Assembly (NCBI RefSeq): GCF_004784475.1
Contig: NZ_SRRT01000007.1
Location: forward strand, 62,001 to 126,000
DNA: 64,000 nt
Direction: 5' to 3'
Origin: Streptomyces bauhiniae
Lineage (GTDB): Bacteria > Actinomycetota > Actinomycetes > Streptomycetales > Streptomycetaceae
The notes beneath the pieces were generated by a model. The model did not search any database and was not told the origin of the DNA. It saw nothing but the letters and a program-made list of their open reading frames with translations. Positions 46,024 to 55,127 of the stretch are shown here, piece after piece. Position numbers and translations under genes: made by a program. Position 1 is the first letter of the stretch, and each line of letters starts with the position of its first letter.

Positions 46024-48603
46024 CTACTCCGTGGCGATAGCGCTCAGCACATTCATCCGCCCCGCCCTGAACGCCGGGATCAGCGCCGCGAACAGCCCCA
46101 CGAAGGCCGAGGCGATGAACACCGTGATGATCGTCGGCCAGGGAATGTCCAGGACCTTCAAGCCCTGGAGGGCCAGCAGCTTCTGGGCAGTGGCCCCCCA
46201 GCCCATGCCCAGCCCAAGCCCCAGGAGCGCGCCGAAGAGGGCGATCACCACCGACTCCAGGCGGATCATGCGGCGGAGCTGGCGGCGGGAGAGGCCGATG
46301 GCTCGCATGAGGCCGATCTCGCGGGTGCGTTCGACCACCGAGAGGGCGAGGGTGTTCACGACGCCGAGGACGGCGACGATGATGGCGAGGGCCAGCAGGC
46401 CGTAGATCAGGTTGAGGAGCTGGCCGATCTGGTCCTTGAGGGCCTGCTTGTAGTCGGTCTGGTCGCGGACGGTGTACTGCGGGTAGTCGTGCAGGGACGC
46501 CTTGAGCGCCTTGTACGCGGCGTCCTGCTGCCCCTCCTTGGCGGTGGCGAAGAAGAGCAGGTCGAGTGGCATCTTGTCGGCCGGTACGTACTTCTTCGCG
46601 GTGGCGATGGAGACGTACATGGCGCCCTTGTCGACCACGACCTCGTCGCTGGTGATCGCGCGGACCGTCAGCCTGGCGGTGCGGCCGTCCTTGAAGGCGA
46701 CGTCGACCTGGGAGCCCAGCTTGATGCCGTGGTCCTTGGCGAAGCCGGCGAAGACGGACATGGAGTCGGCGCCGTAGGCGTCGGCGAGGTCGCCCTGGAC
46801 GGTCTTGGTGCGCAGATCCTCGGCGTAGGAGGGGTCGGCGGCGTTGAGGGACTCGTTCTTGGAGACCTTGCCGTCCGGCGTGGTCATGGTCACCGGGAGG
46901 ATCTTGTACTCGGTGACCCGCTCCAGGCCCGGCGTGCTCTTGAGGGCGTCCACGGCCTGCGGGGTGATGACCGAGCCGTTGTCGCTCTGGACGATGAAGT
47001 CCGCGCCCACCGTCTTGTCGAGCTGGTCGGTGGCGGAGGCCACCATGGACGAGCCCACCACGGACAGGCAGGCCACCAGGGCGAGGCCGATCATCAGGGC
47101 CGCGCCGGTCGCGCCGGTGCGGCGCGGGTTGCGCAGCGCGTTGCGCTCGGCCATGCGGCCGACGGGCCCGAAGACCCTCAGGACGATCGCGCCGAGGACG
47201 CGCACCACGCCGGAGGCGAGCAGCGGGCCGATCACCACGAAGCCGATCAGGGTGAGCACGATGCCGAGGCCCAGCCAGGCCGAGCCGGTCGTGGCGTGGT
47301 CGCTCGTGCCGGCCGCGGCCAGCCCGGCGGCACCGGCGCCGGTGAGGACCAGGCCGATGACCGCGCGGATCACGCCGGCCCTCGCGTCGGCCGGGGCGCC
47401 CGCGTCGCGCAGGGCGGCCATGGGGGAGATCTTGCCCGCGCGGCGGGCCGGCAGATAGGCGGCGAGGACGGTGACGACGACGCCGAGCACCACACCGGCG
47501 ACCGGGGTGGTCCAGGCGACCGTCAGATCGTCCGTGGACAGGTGCATGCCGATCTGACCCATGAGCTTCATCAGGCCGACGGCGATCCCGACCCCGGCGC
47601 CCACGCCGAGCACGGAGCCGACGACGCCGAGCAGCAGGGCCTCGATCAGCACCGACCGGTTGACCTGGCGGCGGGAGGAGCCGATGGCCCGCATCAGGCC
47701 GATCTCGCGGGTGCGCTGGGCGACCAGCATCGAGAAGGTGTTGATGATCAGGAAGATGCCGACCAGGAAGGCGATCCCGGCGAAGCCGAGCATCGCGTAC
47801 CGCATGACGTCGAGGAAGCTCTTCACGTCCTGCTGGTTGGCGTCGGCGACCTCCTTGGCGGTCTGCACCTTGTAGCCGGTGCCGAGGGCGGCGCTCACGT
47901 CCCGCTTGAGGCGGGCGTCGGTGACGCCCTGGCCGGCGGTGACGTTGACGTTGGTGAAGACGCCGGTGCGGCCGACCAGGGCCTGCTGGGCGGTCCTGGT
48001 GTCGAGGTAGAAGATCGCCGCGCCGGGGTTGGTGACGGTGAAGGTGGCGATGCCGGACACGCGCGCGTGGTGCGTGCCGACGGCGGTGATGACCCCGATG
48101 TCGTCGCCGAGCTTCAGGTGGTGCTTCTTCGCGGTGTCGGCGTCGACCATGATCTGGCCGGACCCCTTCGGCGCCGCACCGGTGGTGATCTTCATGGTGC
48201 GGGCGTCGTTGGCGTTCCAGTTGCCGACGATGGTCGGGGCGCCGCTGGTGGGCGACAGCTTCTCCTTGTCGCCGTCGACCACGGTGACCGAGGTGGAGAA
48301 CACGGTGCCCTCGGCCGACTTCACGCCCGGCGCCCGCTCGATCTTGCCCACCACGGCTGCGGGAAGGACCGGCGGCTTGCCGGTGTCGGAGGTGGTCTCC
48401 CCGGTGTCGGAGGCGCCCTTGGCGCTCACCGTGACATCGGAGGACGTCACCTGGAAGAGCTTGTCGAAGGTGGTGTTCATGGTGTCGGTGAACACCAGGG
48501 TGCCGCAGACGAACGCCACCGAGAGCAGGACCGCGATCGCGGAGAGCGCCATCCGGCCCTTGTGCGCCAGGAAGTTGCGCAGCGAGGTCTTCAGGACGGT
48601 CAT
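46024..48603 (-). CDS. FtsX-like ABC permease (second pair)
   Basis: 859 residues, same plan as the permease at 15-17.5 kb: N-terminal helix (MALSAIAVLLSVAFVCGTLVF), extracellular domain, FtsX module with RTREIGLMRAIGSSRRQV, second extracellular domain, and C-terminal FtsX module with RTREIGLMRAIGLSRRQL. The two modules show the internal duplication of this family. ATG overlaps the ATPase stop by 4 nt (ATGA). Likely a cell-envelope mechanotransmission or lipoprotein-handling complex; the substrate is unknown. Gene order and overlap mirror the first pair, pointing to an ancient duplication. Confidence 0.92.
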   Translation of the reverse strand: MTVLKTSLRNFLAHKGRMALSAIAVLLSVAFVCGTLVFTDTMNTTFDKLFQVTSSDVTVSAKGASDTGETTSDTGKPPVLPAAVVGKIERAPGVKSAEGTVFSTSVTVVDGDKEKLSPTSGAPTIVGNWNANDARTMKITTGAAPKGSGQIMVDADTAKKHHLKLGDDIGVITAVGTHHARVSGIATFTVTNPGAAIFYLDTRTAQQALVGRTGVFTNVNVTAGQGVTDARLKRDVSAALGTGYKVQTAKEVADANQQDVKSFLDVMRYAMLGFAGIAFLVGIFLIINTFSMLVAQRTREIGLMRAIGSSRRQVNRSVLIEALLLGVVGSVLGVGAGVGIAVGLMKLMGQIGMHLSTDDLTVAWTTPVAGVVLGVVVTVLAAYLPARRAGKISPMAALRDAGAPADARAGVIRAVIGLVLTGAGAAGLAAAGTSDHATTGSAWLGLGIVLTLIGFVVIGPLLASGVVRVLGAIVLRVFGPVGRMAERNALRNPRRTGATGAALMIGLALVACLSVVGSSMVASATDQLDKTVGADFIVQSDNGSVITPQAVDALKSTPGLERVTEYKILPVTMTTPDGKVSKNESLNAADPSYAEDLRTKTVQGDLADAYGADSMSVFAGFAKDHGIKLGSQVDVAFKDGRTARLTVRAITSDEVVVDKGAMYVSIATAKKYVPADKMPLDLLFFATAKEGQQDAAYKALKASLHDYPQYTVRDQTDYKQALKDQIGQLLNLIYGLLALAIIVAVLGVVNTLALSVVERTREIGLMRAIGLSRRQLRRMIRLESVVIALFGALLGLGLGMGWGATAQKLLALQGLKVLDIPWPTIITVFIASAFVGLFAALIPAFRAGRMNVLSAIATE

Positions 48604-49388
48604 GAGGTGCGCCCCCGCGCGTCGAAGTCCTTCATCCGGTCCAGGACCTGCTCGGCCGTGGGCTTGAGCATCTCGTCCACGATCCGGCCGTCGGCCAGGT
48701 AGAGCACGCGGTCCGCGTAGGAGGCGGCGACGGGGTCGTGGGTGACCATGACGATGGTCTGGCCCAGCTCGTCCACCGAGCGGCGCAGGAAGCCGAGGAC
48801 CTCGGCGCCGGCGCGGGAGTCGAGGTTTCCGGTCGGCTCGTCACCGAAGATGATCTCCGGCCGGGCGGCGAGCGCGCGGGCCACGGCGACACGCTGCTGC
48901 TGGCCGCCGGAGAGCTGGGTGGGCCGGTGCCTGAGCCGGTCCTTGAGTCCGACGGTCTCCACGACCCGGTCCAGCCACGCCTTGTCGGGCTTGCGGCCGG
49001 CGATGTCCATGGGCAGCGTGATGTTCTCCAGCGCGTTCAGCGTCGGCAGCAGGTTGAACGCCTGGAAGATGAAGCCGATCCGGTCGCGGCGCAGCCGGGT
49101 GAGCTTTTTGTCCTTCAGGCCGGTGATCTCGGTGTCGTCCAGATAGATCTGACCGCTGGTCACGGTGTCCAGACCGGCGAGGCAGTGCATCAGGGTGGAC
49201 TTGCCGGACCCGGAGGGGCCCATGATCGCGGTGTACTGGCCGCGGGCGATGTCCACGTCGACATGGTCGAGGGCGACGACGCGGGTCTCCCCGGCCCCGT
49301 ATGCCTTCACGACCTGCCGCGCTCGTGCGGCGACGGCCGTAGGCCCTCCAGTGCCCCCGTGCCTGGGAATGGTCACAGCCGATGTCAC
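48600..49388 (-). CDS. ABC transporter ATP-binding protein, MacB/LolD type (second pair)
   Basis: 262 residues, strongly similar to the ATPase at 14.2-15 kb. Walker A GPSGSGKS at 57-64, Q-loop FQAFNLLPT, signature LSGGQQQR, Walker B IIFGDEPTGNLD. The GTG at 49388 has AGGAG 7 nt upstream and is chosen over upstream frames. It shares MDIAGRKPDK with the first ATPase, which supports recent common ancestry. Translationally coupled to the permease. Confidence 0.93.
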   Translation of the reverse strand: MTSAVTIPRHGGTGGPTAVAARARQVVKAYGAGETRVVALDHVDVDIARGQYTAIMGPSGSGKSTLMHCLAGLDTVTSGQIYLDDTEITGLKDKKLTRLRRDRIGFIFQAFNLLPTLNALENITLPMDIAGRKPDKAWLDRVVETVGLKDRLRHRPTQLSGGQQQRVAVARALAARPEIIFGDEPTGNLDSRAGAEVLGFLRRSVDELGQTIVMVTHDPVAASYADRVLYLADGRIVDEMLKPTAEQVLDRMKDFDARGRTS

Positions 49389-49799
49389 GGTATGTCTCCT
49401 ATGCGGGTCGATCGCGGGCACCCTGGATCGCGGTGCGATGCGGGAGTGGAGTGGTGCGGGCCGGTACGTCCGTGCGCTACGCCTTGAGTCTGGCCGTGGC
49501 GGGGGGTGCCGCACGCTGGTGCGGGCCCCCGTTTCCCGGGGGGAAATCCCTACCCCCGGGGTTCGGCCAGCCGCCCCCCTGGCGGCATAAAGACAGACTA
49601 AGGACGGGGCACGCCCGCCCTCGTCCTCCGCGGGGACGAACCCTCCCCGAGCCCTCGTACGGAGATACCCCTAGGGGTACTCCACCGACGGGTGGAGCCG
49701 TTCTCAGGGTCGTGTCCACCCCCGACCCCGGTCAGCCTCCACCCTTACGCCGCGTCAGGGTCAACCCGCCCCCTACGGGCACCCCGACATGACCCCACG
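49389..49799. other. Promoter region upstream of the second ABC pair
   Basis: 411 bp without a gene. Contains the TACCCCTAGGGGTA palindrome, a neighbouring CTCCACC-gacg-GGTGGAG inverted repeat (49680-49686 with 49691-49697) and a related CCCTACCCCCGGGGT motif near 49549. Extra G/C-run palindromes suggest an operator cluster. Confidence 0.5.
49666..49679. promoter_or_regulatory. Palindrome TACCCCTAGGGGTA
   Basis: A perfect 14-bp palindrome. Its C-tract/G-tract design resembles operators of the CsoR family (copper and related sensors). It lies about 280 bp upstream of the ABC ATPase start. No CsoR gene is in the window, so the assignment is tentative. Confidence 0.4.
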
Positions 49800-50663
49800 T
49801 CACCGCGCGGCGGCCCGCCCCGTCAGCTCGGTCAGCCGGTCGCGCACGCGGCTCGTCTGGGCCTGGACGTCGTCCCAGGTGTCGCTGTGTTCGCGCAGGA
49901 CGCGCTCGGTCTCGCGGGCGGTGCGTTCCGCGCGGAGGCGGGCCCCGGCGAGGATCTCGGCGGCACGCGCGCGTGCCTCGTCCTGGCAGTGCCGCGCCCG
50001 GACGGCCGCCTCCTCCAGCGCCCGCCCGGCGGCCGCGAGTTCGGCCTCCGCGCGGGCGGTCCGCTCGGCGAGGCGGGCTTCGGCGGCCGACTCCCGCTCC
50101 GCGTCCGCGCGTTCGGCCGCCGCCCGGCGCTCCGCCCGCTCGGTCTCCAGTACGGCGGGCAGCGCGGCGGCGTGGGCGCGCGCCTCGCGCAGGACCGCGA
50201 GGGCCCGCCCGCGCAGTTCCCGCACCTCGCGCCGGGCGCCCACCCGCACCCGGTCCGCCTCGGTACGCGCCGCCAGCAGCAGCCGTACGGCCTCCTCCTC
50301 GGCCTCGGCGCACCGGGCCCGCGCCGCCTCCCGCGCGGCCCGTACGGCGCCGGCCGCGTCCTGTTCGGCCCGCGCCACCTCGTGCCGGGCCTCCTCGTGG
50401 GCCGCCTCGCGCACCGCGCGGGCCTCCTCGCGCAGCAGCCCGAAGGCGTACCGGGCGCGCTCGCCGAGGGTGTCGTACTCCTGCGGGGCCAGCCCCGCGG
50501 CCGTCTCCCGGAGCCGCGCGGACTCGGCCTCCATCCGCCTCGCCAGAACGGTCAGCCGGGCCGCGCGCTCCCAGGCGGCGTCCCGGTCGCGGGAGAGTGC
50601 CGTCAGGAACGCGTCGACCTGGTCGGGACGGTAACCCCGCGGTGTCCTCGCTGTGCCGCTCAC
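49800..50663 (-). CDS. DivIVA-like coiled-coil protein
   Basis: 287 residues. GYRPDQVDAFLTALSRDRDAAW at the N-terminus matches the DivIVA-type lipid-binding start, followed by almost continuous coiled coil rich in Ala/Arg/Glu (about 40-280). Similar Streptomyces proteins have been annotated 'cellulose-binding', but the sequence reads as a cytoskeletal or polar-organising protein like Scy/FilP relatives. The GTG at 50663 has GAGGGG upstream; the longer frame starts lack one. Preceded by a hairpin that isolates it from the toxin-like cluster. Confidence 0.82.
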   Translation of the reverse strand: MSGTARTPRGYRPDQVDAFLTALSRDRDAAWERAARLTVLARRMEAESARLRETAAGLAPQEYDTLGERARYAFGLLREEARAVREAAHEEARHEVARAEQDAAGAVRAAREAARARCAEAEEEAVRLLLAARTEADRVRVGARREVRELRGRALAVLREARAHAAALPAVLETERAERRAAAERADAERESAAEARLAERTARAEAELAAAGRALEEAAVRARHCQDEARARAAEILAGARLRAERTARETERVLREHSDTWDDVQAQTSRVRDRLTELTGRAAAR

Positions 50664-50794
50664 CTTCGGACCCCTCTCCGCCGGACCTACCCGACAGGAC
50701 GATTTCCCGCATATCCTGCCGGTCTGGTCATACGCGCTCATAACGCGACACTCCGCAGACACCACTTGGTCAGGAGCGGACAGGAAACGCCAAA

Positions 50795-50824
50795 GGGCCC
50801 TTCACCCGAACCGGTGAAGGGCCC
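50795..50824 (-). terminator. Terminator of the deaminase/SUKH fusion gene
   Basis: GGGCCCTTCACC (50795-50806) pairs with GGTGAAGGGCCC (50813-50824), 6-nt loop, 23 bp after the stop. Confidence 0.8.
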
Positions 50825-50846
50825 CATGTTTGAGCGGCGGCGCGCG

Positions 50847-53204
50847 CTAAAGCAGGCCGTCCCACATCTGCTCCAGCAGCACCGACCACCAGCTCTCCGG
50901 CGACGCCAGCGCGGCCGGGTCCAGGGCGGCGAGCTGGGCCTGGAAGTCGACGGTCCAGCGGGCCGCCTGCTCCTGGTTCAGGCCGTACCGCAGCCGCCAC
51001 ATCCGGCCCAGCAGCGCCAGGCAGCGGGCGAACTCGGGCAGCCCGGAGTTGACGAACTGCGGCGGCACCGGCGCCCCGCCCGGCCCGCTCTCCACCGGCA
51101 CGGCCACGATGTTCGCGGTGCCGTACTGCACGCAGATCGCCTTGCCGAAGTCCGTGCCCATCACCAGGTAGGACCCCGCGTCCGAGGCCGGGGCCACCCC
51201 GCGCTCGGCCGCCAGCTCCGCCAGCGTCGGCACCGGACGGCCCGGCTGGGCCTGCGCCCAGAAGAACGGGCCCATGTCCAGCGGGAGTCCGGCCACCACC
51301 AGGGTGTGCGCGACGACCGGCGGCACGCCCTGCCGGGCCACCGCCTGCTGCTCGAACCGGTACACGCCCGGACCGAACACCGCCGCGAGCTCCTGCGCGA
51401 TGCCCTCCGGCGGAATCGGCGGCACGGGCGGCACCGGCGGCAGCGGCGCCCGCACCGGCGCGGGCCGCGCGGGGCCGTCCGCGACCTGGTGCAGCTCGCC
51501 CTGATGGGCCAGCAGCTCCTGCATGCCCTCCTGCCGGCTCGCATGGTCGGTTCCGTACGGCGCGATGGACGCGATCCGCGCCTGCGGCCACTGCTCCCGG
51601 ATCATCCGCGCGCAGTAGGCGCCCGGCAGCTCGCAGGACTCCAGTTCGGTGTGCAGCTCCAGCACCTGGTCCGGCGGCACGTTCATCGCGCGCAGCTCGT
51701 GGAAGATCTGCCACTCCGGGTGCGGGGTGCCCGGCGCGGAACGCCGGATGAGCTGCTGCTCCGAGCCGTCGTGGGCGCGGTAGCGCAGCACCGCCTGGTA
51801 GCCGGGGCCCACCATGGGCTGCCCCTGCGGCGGATACCCGTACGCGCCGGGCTGCCCCGGCATCGGCGCGGCGGGCGGGGGCATCGCGCCGGGGGGCGGC
51901 ATGGCACCGGCCGGGGGCGGCATCGCTCCGGGCGGAGGCATGGCGCCGGGCGGCGGCATGGGCGCGCCCTGCGGCGGCGGACCCGCGTGCGGCATCGGCT
52001 GCGGCGCGGGCGGCGGGCCGGGCGGCATGCCGGGTACGGGCGGCATCCCGGCCGTCGGCTGGGTGCCGGGCGCGGGGGGCGTGCCGGGGGCGGACGGCGG
52101 CGGGGGCACGCCGGGGCCGCCGGGCGAGGGCGGGGACAGCACGGTCTCCGCATGGTGCACGGCACCGGGCGCTCCGGCGGGCCGGGGCGGCGCCGGGGCG
52201 TTCGGCGGCTGCGGTGCCCCCTCCGGCCCGGAGGGGCTGTCGAGCGAGGACACAAGCTGCGTCGGTACGTACCCCTCGGCGGCGCCGCCCGGCGTGCCGG
52301 GGGCGCCCGGCGGGTGCGGGAGGGCGTTGCCGCGCGGCTTGCGGGGCGGCGGGGCGGCCTTGCTGGTCGCGGCGTCGGCGATGTCACCGGCGTTCGGCGG
52401 CAGCGGCCGGGCCGGGGCGGGAGGAGTACCGGTGCCCTGGGCGGGCGTCTTGGTGCCGTCCACCGCAGGGGCGACCGCGGTCGGCGGGAGCTGGCTGCCG
52501 CCCGACATCAGGGCCGTCTTGGCGTCCGGCGCGGCGGCGGGCGGGGGCGGGGTGCCGTCGTGCACCGGCGGCGCGAACACCGTCGCGGGCAGCGGCACCG
52601 AACGGTCCTCGCCGTCGCCGTTGGTGTCCGTACCGGCCCACGGGGTGTCCCCGTCGCGGCGCTCCTCCTCCGCGTCGCCCTGGGCGGCGGGCCAGGCGGC
52701 CCCGGTGTCCGGGGCGGCGGCGGGGAGGCCGGCCTGCGTCTGGGCGAGCCCCGGGGAAGAACCCTGAGCCGGCACCGAGGGCGCACCCTGACCGGACCCC
52801 GTGTCGGCACCCTGACGCCGGTCCGGGATGCCCAGCTTGTCCGCCGCCTCCTGCAGCCACTCCGGCGGACTCAGCAGGAACGAGGTCTGGTTGAGGTCCA
52901 CCCGCGCGGCGGGCGGCACCGGCACCGCGTCCTCGACGTCGTCGGGGCGGCCGTACAGCTCCTCGTACCGGCGGACGACCTCGCCCACCGGCAGCGCGGG
53001 CCACAGCGTGGCCTCGCCGCTGTCCCGGGCGATGACCAGGCGCTGGCCGCCCGCGTCGGAACGCGGGCCGTCGGCCCGGTCCTCGCCCCACACCACGAAC
53101 CCGAGGTCGAACTCCCGCACCCGCACCTCGCGGTGCTGGTACGCCGGGACGTCCCCGTTAATCCATTCCTCGCCGCGCTCCTGCGCGCGCGCAAACGTCA
53201 CCAT
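50847..53204 (-). CDS. Deaminase-domain protein fused to YrhB-like and SUKH-4-like domains
   Basis: 785 residues in three blocks. Residues about 1-90 resemble the YrhB/Imm35-type immunity fold (GFVVWGEDRADG). A Pro/Gly/Ala-rich linker (about 120-460, including APPPG.MPPPGAM repeats) follows. Residues about 465-545 resemble a nucleic-acid/nucleotide deaminase of the XOO_2897 type, with zinc motif H495-x-E497 in HPEWQIFHELRAMNV and C524...C531 in TELESCELPGAYCARMI. About 600-785 resemble SUKH-4. Deaminase toxin folds are normally carried by secreted effectors; here there is no signal and the antidote-like folds are covalently attached. The ATG lies 10 bp after the WHH-protein stop. Confidence 0.8.
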   Translation of the reverse strand: MVTFARAQERGEEWINGDVPAYQHREVRVREFDLGFVVWGEDRADGPRSDAGGQRLVIARDSGEATLWPALPVGEVVRRYEELYGRPDDVEDAVPVPPAARVDLNQTSFLLSPPEWLQEAADKLGIPDRRQGADTGSGQGAPSVPAQGSSPGLAQTQAGLPAAAPDTGAAWPAAQGDAEEERRDGDTPWAGTDTNGDGEDRSVPLPATVFAPPVHDGTPPPPAAAPDAKTALMSGGSQLPPTAVAPAVDGTKTPAQGTGTPPAPARPLPPNAGDIADAATSKAAPPPRKPRGNALPHPPGAPGTPGGAAEGYVPTQLVSSLDSPSGPEGAPQPPNAPAPPRPAGAPGAVHHAETVLSPPSPGGPGVPPPPSAPGTPPAPGTQPTAGMPPVPGMPPGPPPAPQPMPHAGPPPQGAPMPPPGAMPPPGAMPPPAGAMPPPGAMPPPAAPMPGQPGAYGYPPQGQPMVGPGYQAVLRYRAHDGSEQQLIRRSAPGTPHPEWQIFHELRAMNVPPDQVLELHTELESCELPGAYCARMIREQWPQARIASIAPYGTDHASRQEGMQELLAHQGELHQVADGPARPAPVRAPLPPVPPVPPIPPEGIAQELAAVFGPGVYRFEQQAVARQGVPPVVAHTLVVAGLPLDMGPFFWAQAQPGRPVPTLAELAAERGVAPASDAGSYLVMGTDFGKAICVQYGTANIVAVPVESGPGGAPVPPQFVNSGLPEFARCLALLGRMWRLRYGLNQEQAARWTVDFQAQLAALDPAALASPESWWSVLLEQMWDGLL

Positions 53205-53214
53205 GACCCGGACC

Positions 53215-54216
53215 TCACTCCCCCGCCGGCGCCGACGCCGCGGACACCGGGACGGCGTGCGCGAAGCCGCCGTCCACCATCAGACTCGCCACCGTGTCCA
53301 GCTCCGGCGGATCACCGGCCAGCCGGGACAGGAACGCGTCGAAGTCGTCCCCGCAGGGCAGCAGCAGCCGCTCCACGCGCTCCGCCGCCGACCACGACGG
53401 GTCGGTGTCTCGTACGTCGTCGTACGCGCAGAACCACACCGAACCGGCCCGCTCGCCCTTCACCTTCACCGCGACCAGACCGCCCTGGACGAACGCGACG
53501 CCCAGGTAGTCCTTGGTGAGGTGGTCGCGCAGGCACTTGTTCACGTACACCAGGTCGTTGACCGCGGCCTCGTCGCGGACGGTGAAGAACGGCTGGTCCA
53601 GCAGCAGGCCCAGCTCGGCGTCGAGCGCCGCGCCCACCGGGGCGCAGCCGCCGGCCGCCTTCAGGAACGACCGGTAGGCGCCGGGCAGCCGGTAGCCGAG
53701 GTCCTCCTCGACGCCCTGCACCTGCGACTCCGTCACCGCGATCCCGGACTTGGGGAGCGCGAAGTGCGCCGGACGCGTCTCGTTCAGCGGGCGGGTACCG
53801 CGCTTGGCGTGGTCCACCACCGCCGTCGCCACCCCGCCGTGGTGCCGCAGCAGCGCCTTCACCTCGACCGGGATCAGCTCAAGACGCCGGGAGTTGGCGA
53901 CGTGGTGCCACGTCCAGCCGTGCGGCGTCGCCACCTCCGGCACCGTGTCCCACAGCTCGTGCCCGGACGCCGCGAGCACCGCGTTCGCCGACACGTAGTC
54001 CGTGAGCCGCAGTTCGTCGACGCCGAACCCCTCCGGGGGCTCCGCGATCTCGGCCGCCGCGCGCGCGTACGGCGAGAAGTCGGGATGACCGTGCTCGTCG
54101 ATCCGTACGCCGCGCGGATGGCGGGCCGCCCGCACCGGGTCCGGGAAGTGCACGACCTGCCCGGCATAGGCCGCGTTCGGCGGCGCGGCTTCCTGCCCGA
54201 GCCGACCTGTCGTCAT
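53215..54216 (-). CDS. WHH/HNH nuclease-like domain fused to SMI1/KNR4 (SUKH-1)
   Basis: 333 residues. The N-terminal part has the WHH signature of endonuclease VII-type toxin nucleases: PHGWTWHHVANSRRLELIP with W103-H104-H105, then HHGG at 125-128. From about 155 the SMI1/KNR4 fold begins (ESQVQGVEEDLGYRLPGAYR, residues 163-183). The two folds normally occur as separate toxin and immunity proteins; here they are one polypeptide without a signal peptide. ATG at 54216 with AGGGGG upstream. First gene of a two-gene operon with the deaminase fusion and divergent from the YwqJ/SUKH-3 pair. Confidence 0.85.
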   Translation of the reverse strand: MTTGRLGQEAAPPNAAYAGQVVHFPDPVRAARHPRGVRIDEHGHPDFSPYARAAAEIAEPPEGFGVDELRLTDYVSANAVLAASGHELWDTVPEVATPHGWTWHHVANSRRLELIPVEVKALLRHHGGVATAVVDHAKRGTRPLNETRPAHFALPKSGIAVTESQVQGVEEDLGYRLPGAYRSFLKAAGGCAPVGAALDAELGLLLDQPFFTVRDEAAVNDLVYVNKCLRDHLTKDYLGVAFVQGGLVAVKVKGERAGSVWFCAYDDVRDTDPSWSAAERVERLLLPCGDDFDAFLSRLAGDPPELDTVASLMVDGGFAHAVPVSAASAPAGE

Positions 54217-54549
54217 GGCGGTTGCCCCCTGCGGCACTCTGTACGAGCCGGGACGCCCCGACCCGTATCCGACTGTCTTCAACGTCACCGACGCCCTTGC
54301 CCGCGCCCCGGCGCGGTGCCGACAGCCTATGCGGTACGCGTACACCGGTCACCGGCCCACCGGACCCCGGCCCTCCGCCCCGCCCTCTCGAACACCCCCG
54401 CGAGAGCCCGTCAGTTGTGTGACCAACCGTCACCGCACGTGACGGCGGAGTTCCGCCCCAGCGTGTCGCACCGCCCCAGCTTCCGCAGCCGCCACGGCAT
54501 TTGGCACTCTGTGTCCTCCGGGCGAGGGCCCAGGGGAGGGAAGACGACC
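54217..54549. other. Divergent promoter region of the toxin-immunity cluster
   Basis: 333 bp with no gene. Contains the inverted repeat CCGTCAC-cgcac-GTGACGG (54427-54445), a possible operator placed between both divergent units, and TTGGCACT at 54500 as a possible -35 element for the rightward unit. Confidence 0.5.
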
Positions 54550-55065
54550 ATGAACACGATGCCGACCGGAGGTACCGACGTGCGGGCCGGCGACCCCCGC
54601 ATCGGCTGGAGCGACAGCAGCGAACCTCCCGCCCCCGCCCTGCTGCACCGCCGCGACGGCATCCTGCCCGCCGTCGCCGCCGCCCTCTCCGTACGCGGCG
54701 CCACCCTCACCGGCACCGCCGCCCGCGGCGACCAGCCGACCCCCCTGCACCACCTCGTGCAGGACTTCCTCGACACCCTCACCAGCGGCCAGCGCGACCG
54801 CTTCACCGGACGGTGTGCCGAAACGATCCTCATCTCCCGTCACCTCACCGCGGCCGACGCCACCCGCAGCCGGCGCTCCGCCCGCCGCCCCATGACCAAC
54901 GGCGAGGCCCGCAAGTCCCTGAAGCACGCCAAGCTCACCGCCCGCCGCATACGCGAGGACGGCGACCCGCTGCACGGCAGCTTCGCCACCCCCTGCCGCG
55001 CCTGCGCCGCGCTCAGCGCCCACTTCGGCGTCCGCATCGTCGACCCGGCCACCACCGGCGACTGA
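54550..55065 (+). CDS. YwqJ-type deaminase
   Basis: 171 residues. The zinc site is C89-A90-E91 in GRCAETILIS and P148-C149-R150-A151-C152 in TPCRACAALS, the CxE...PCxxC pattern of the YwqJ deaminase family of toxin origin. RRPMTNGEARKSLKHAKLTARRIREDG between them is also typical. No signal peptide. The ATG has GGAGGG about 8 nt upstream. 62 bp after its stop starts a SUKH-3 protein on the same strand, the classic toxin-then-immunity order. Substrate, nucleic acid or free nucleotide, is unknown. Confidence 0.87.
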   Translation: MNTMPTGGTDVRAGDPRIGWSDSSEPPAPALLHRRDGILPAVAAALSVRGATLTGTAARGDQPTPLHHLVQDFLDTLTSGQRDRFTGRCAETILISRHLTAADATRSRRSARRPMTNGEARKSLKHAKLTARRIREDGDPLHGSFATPCRACAALSAHFGVRIVDPATTGD

Positions 55066-55127
55066 ACCCGCTCCCGCCGGGCCACGTACTCAGCTCACCA
55101 GCACGACAACCGATTTCGACAGGGCAG

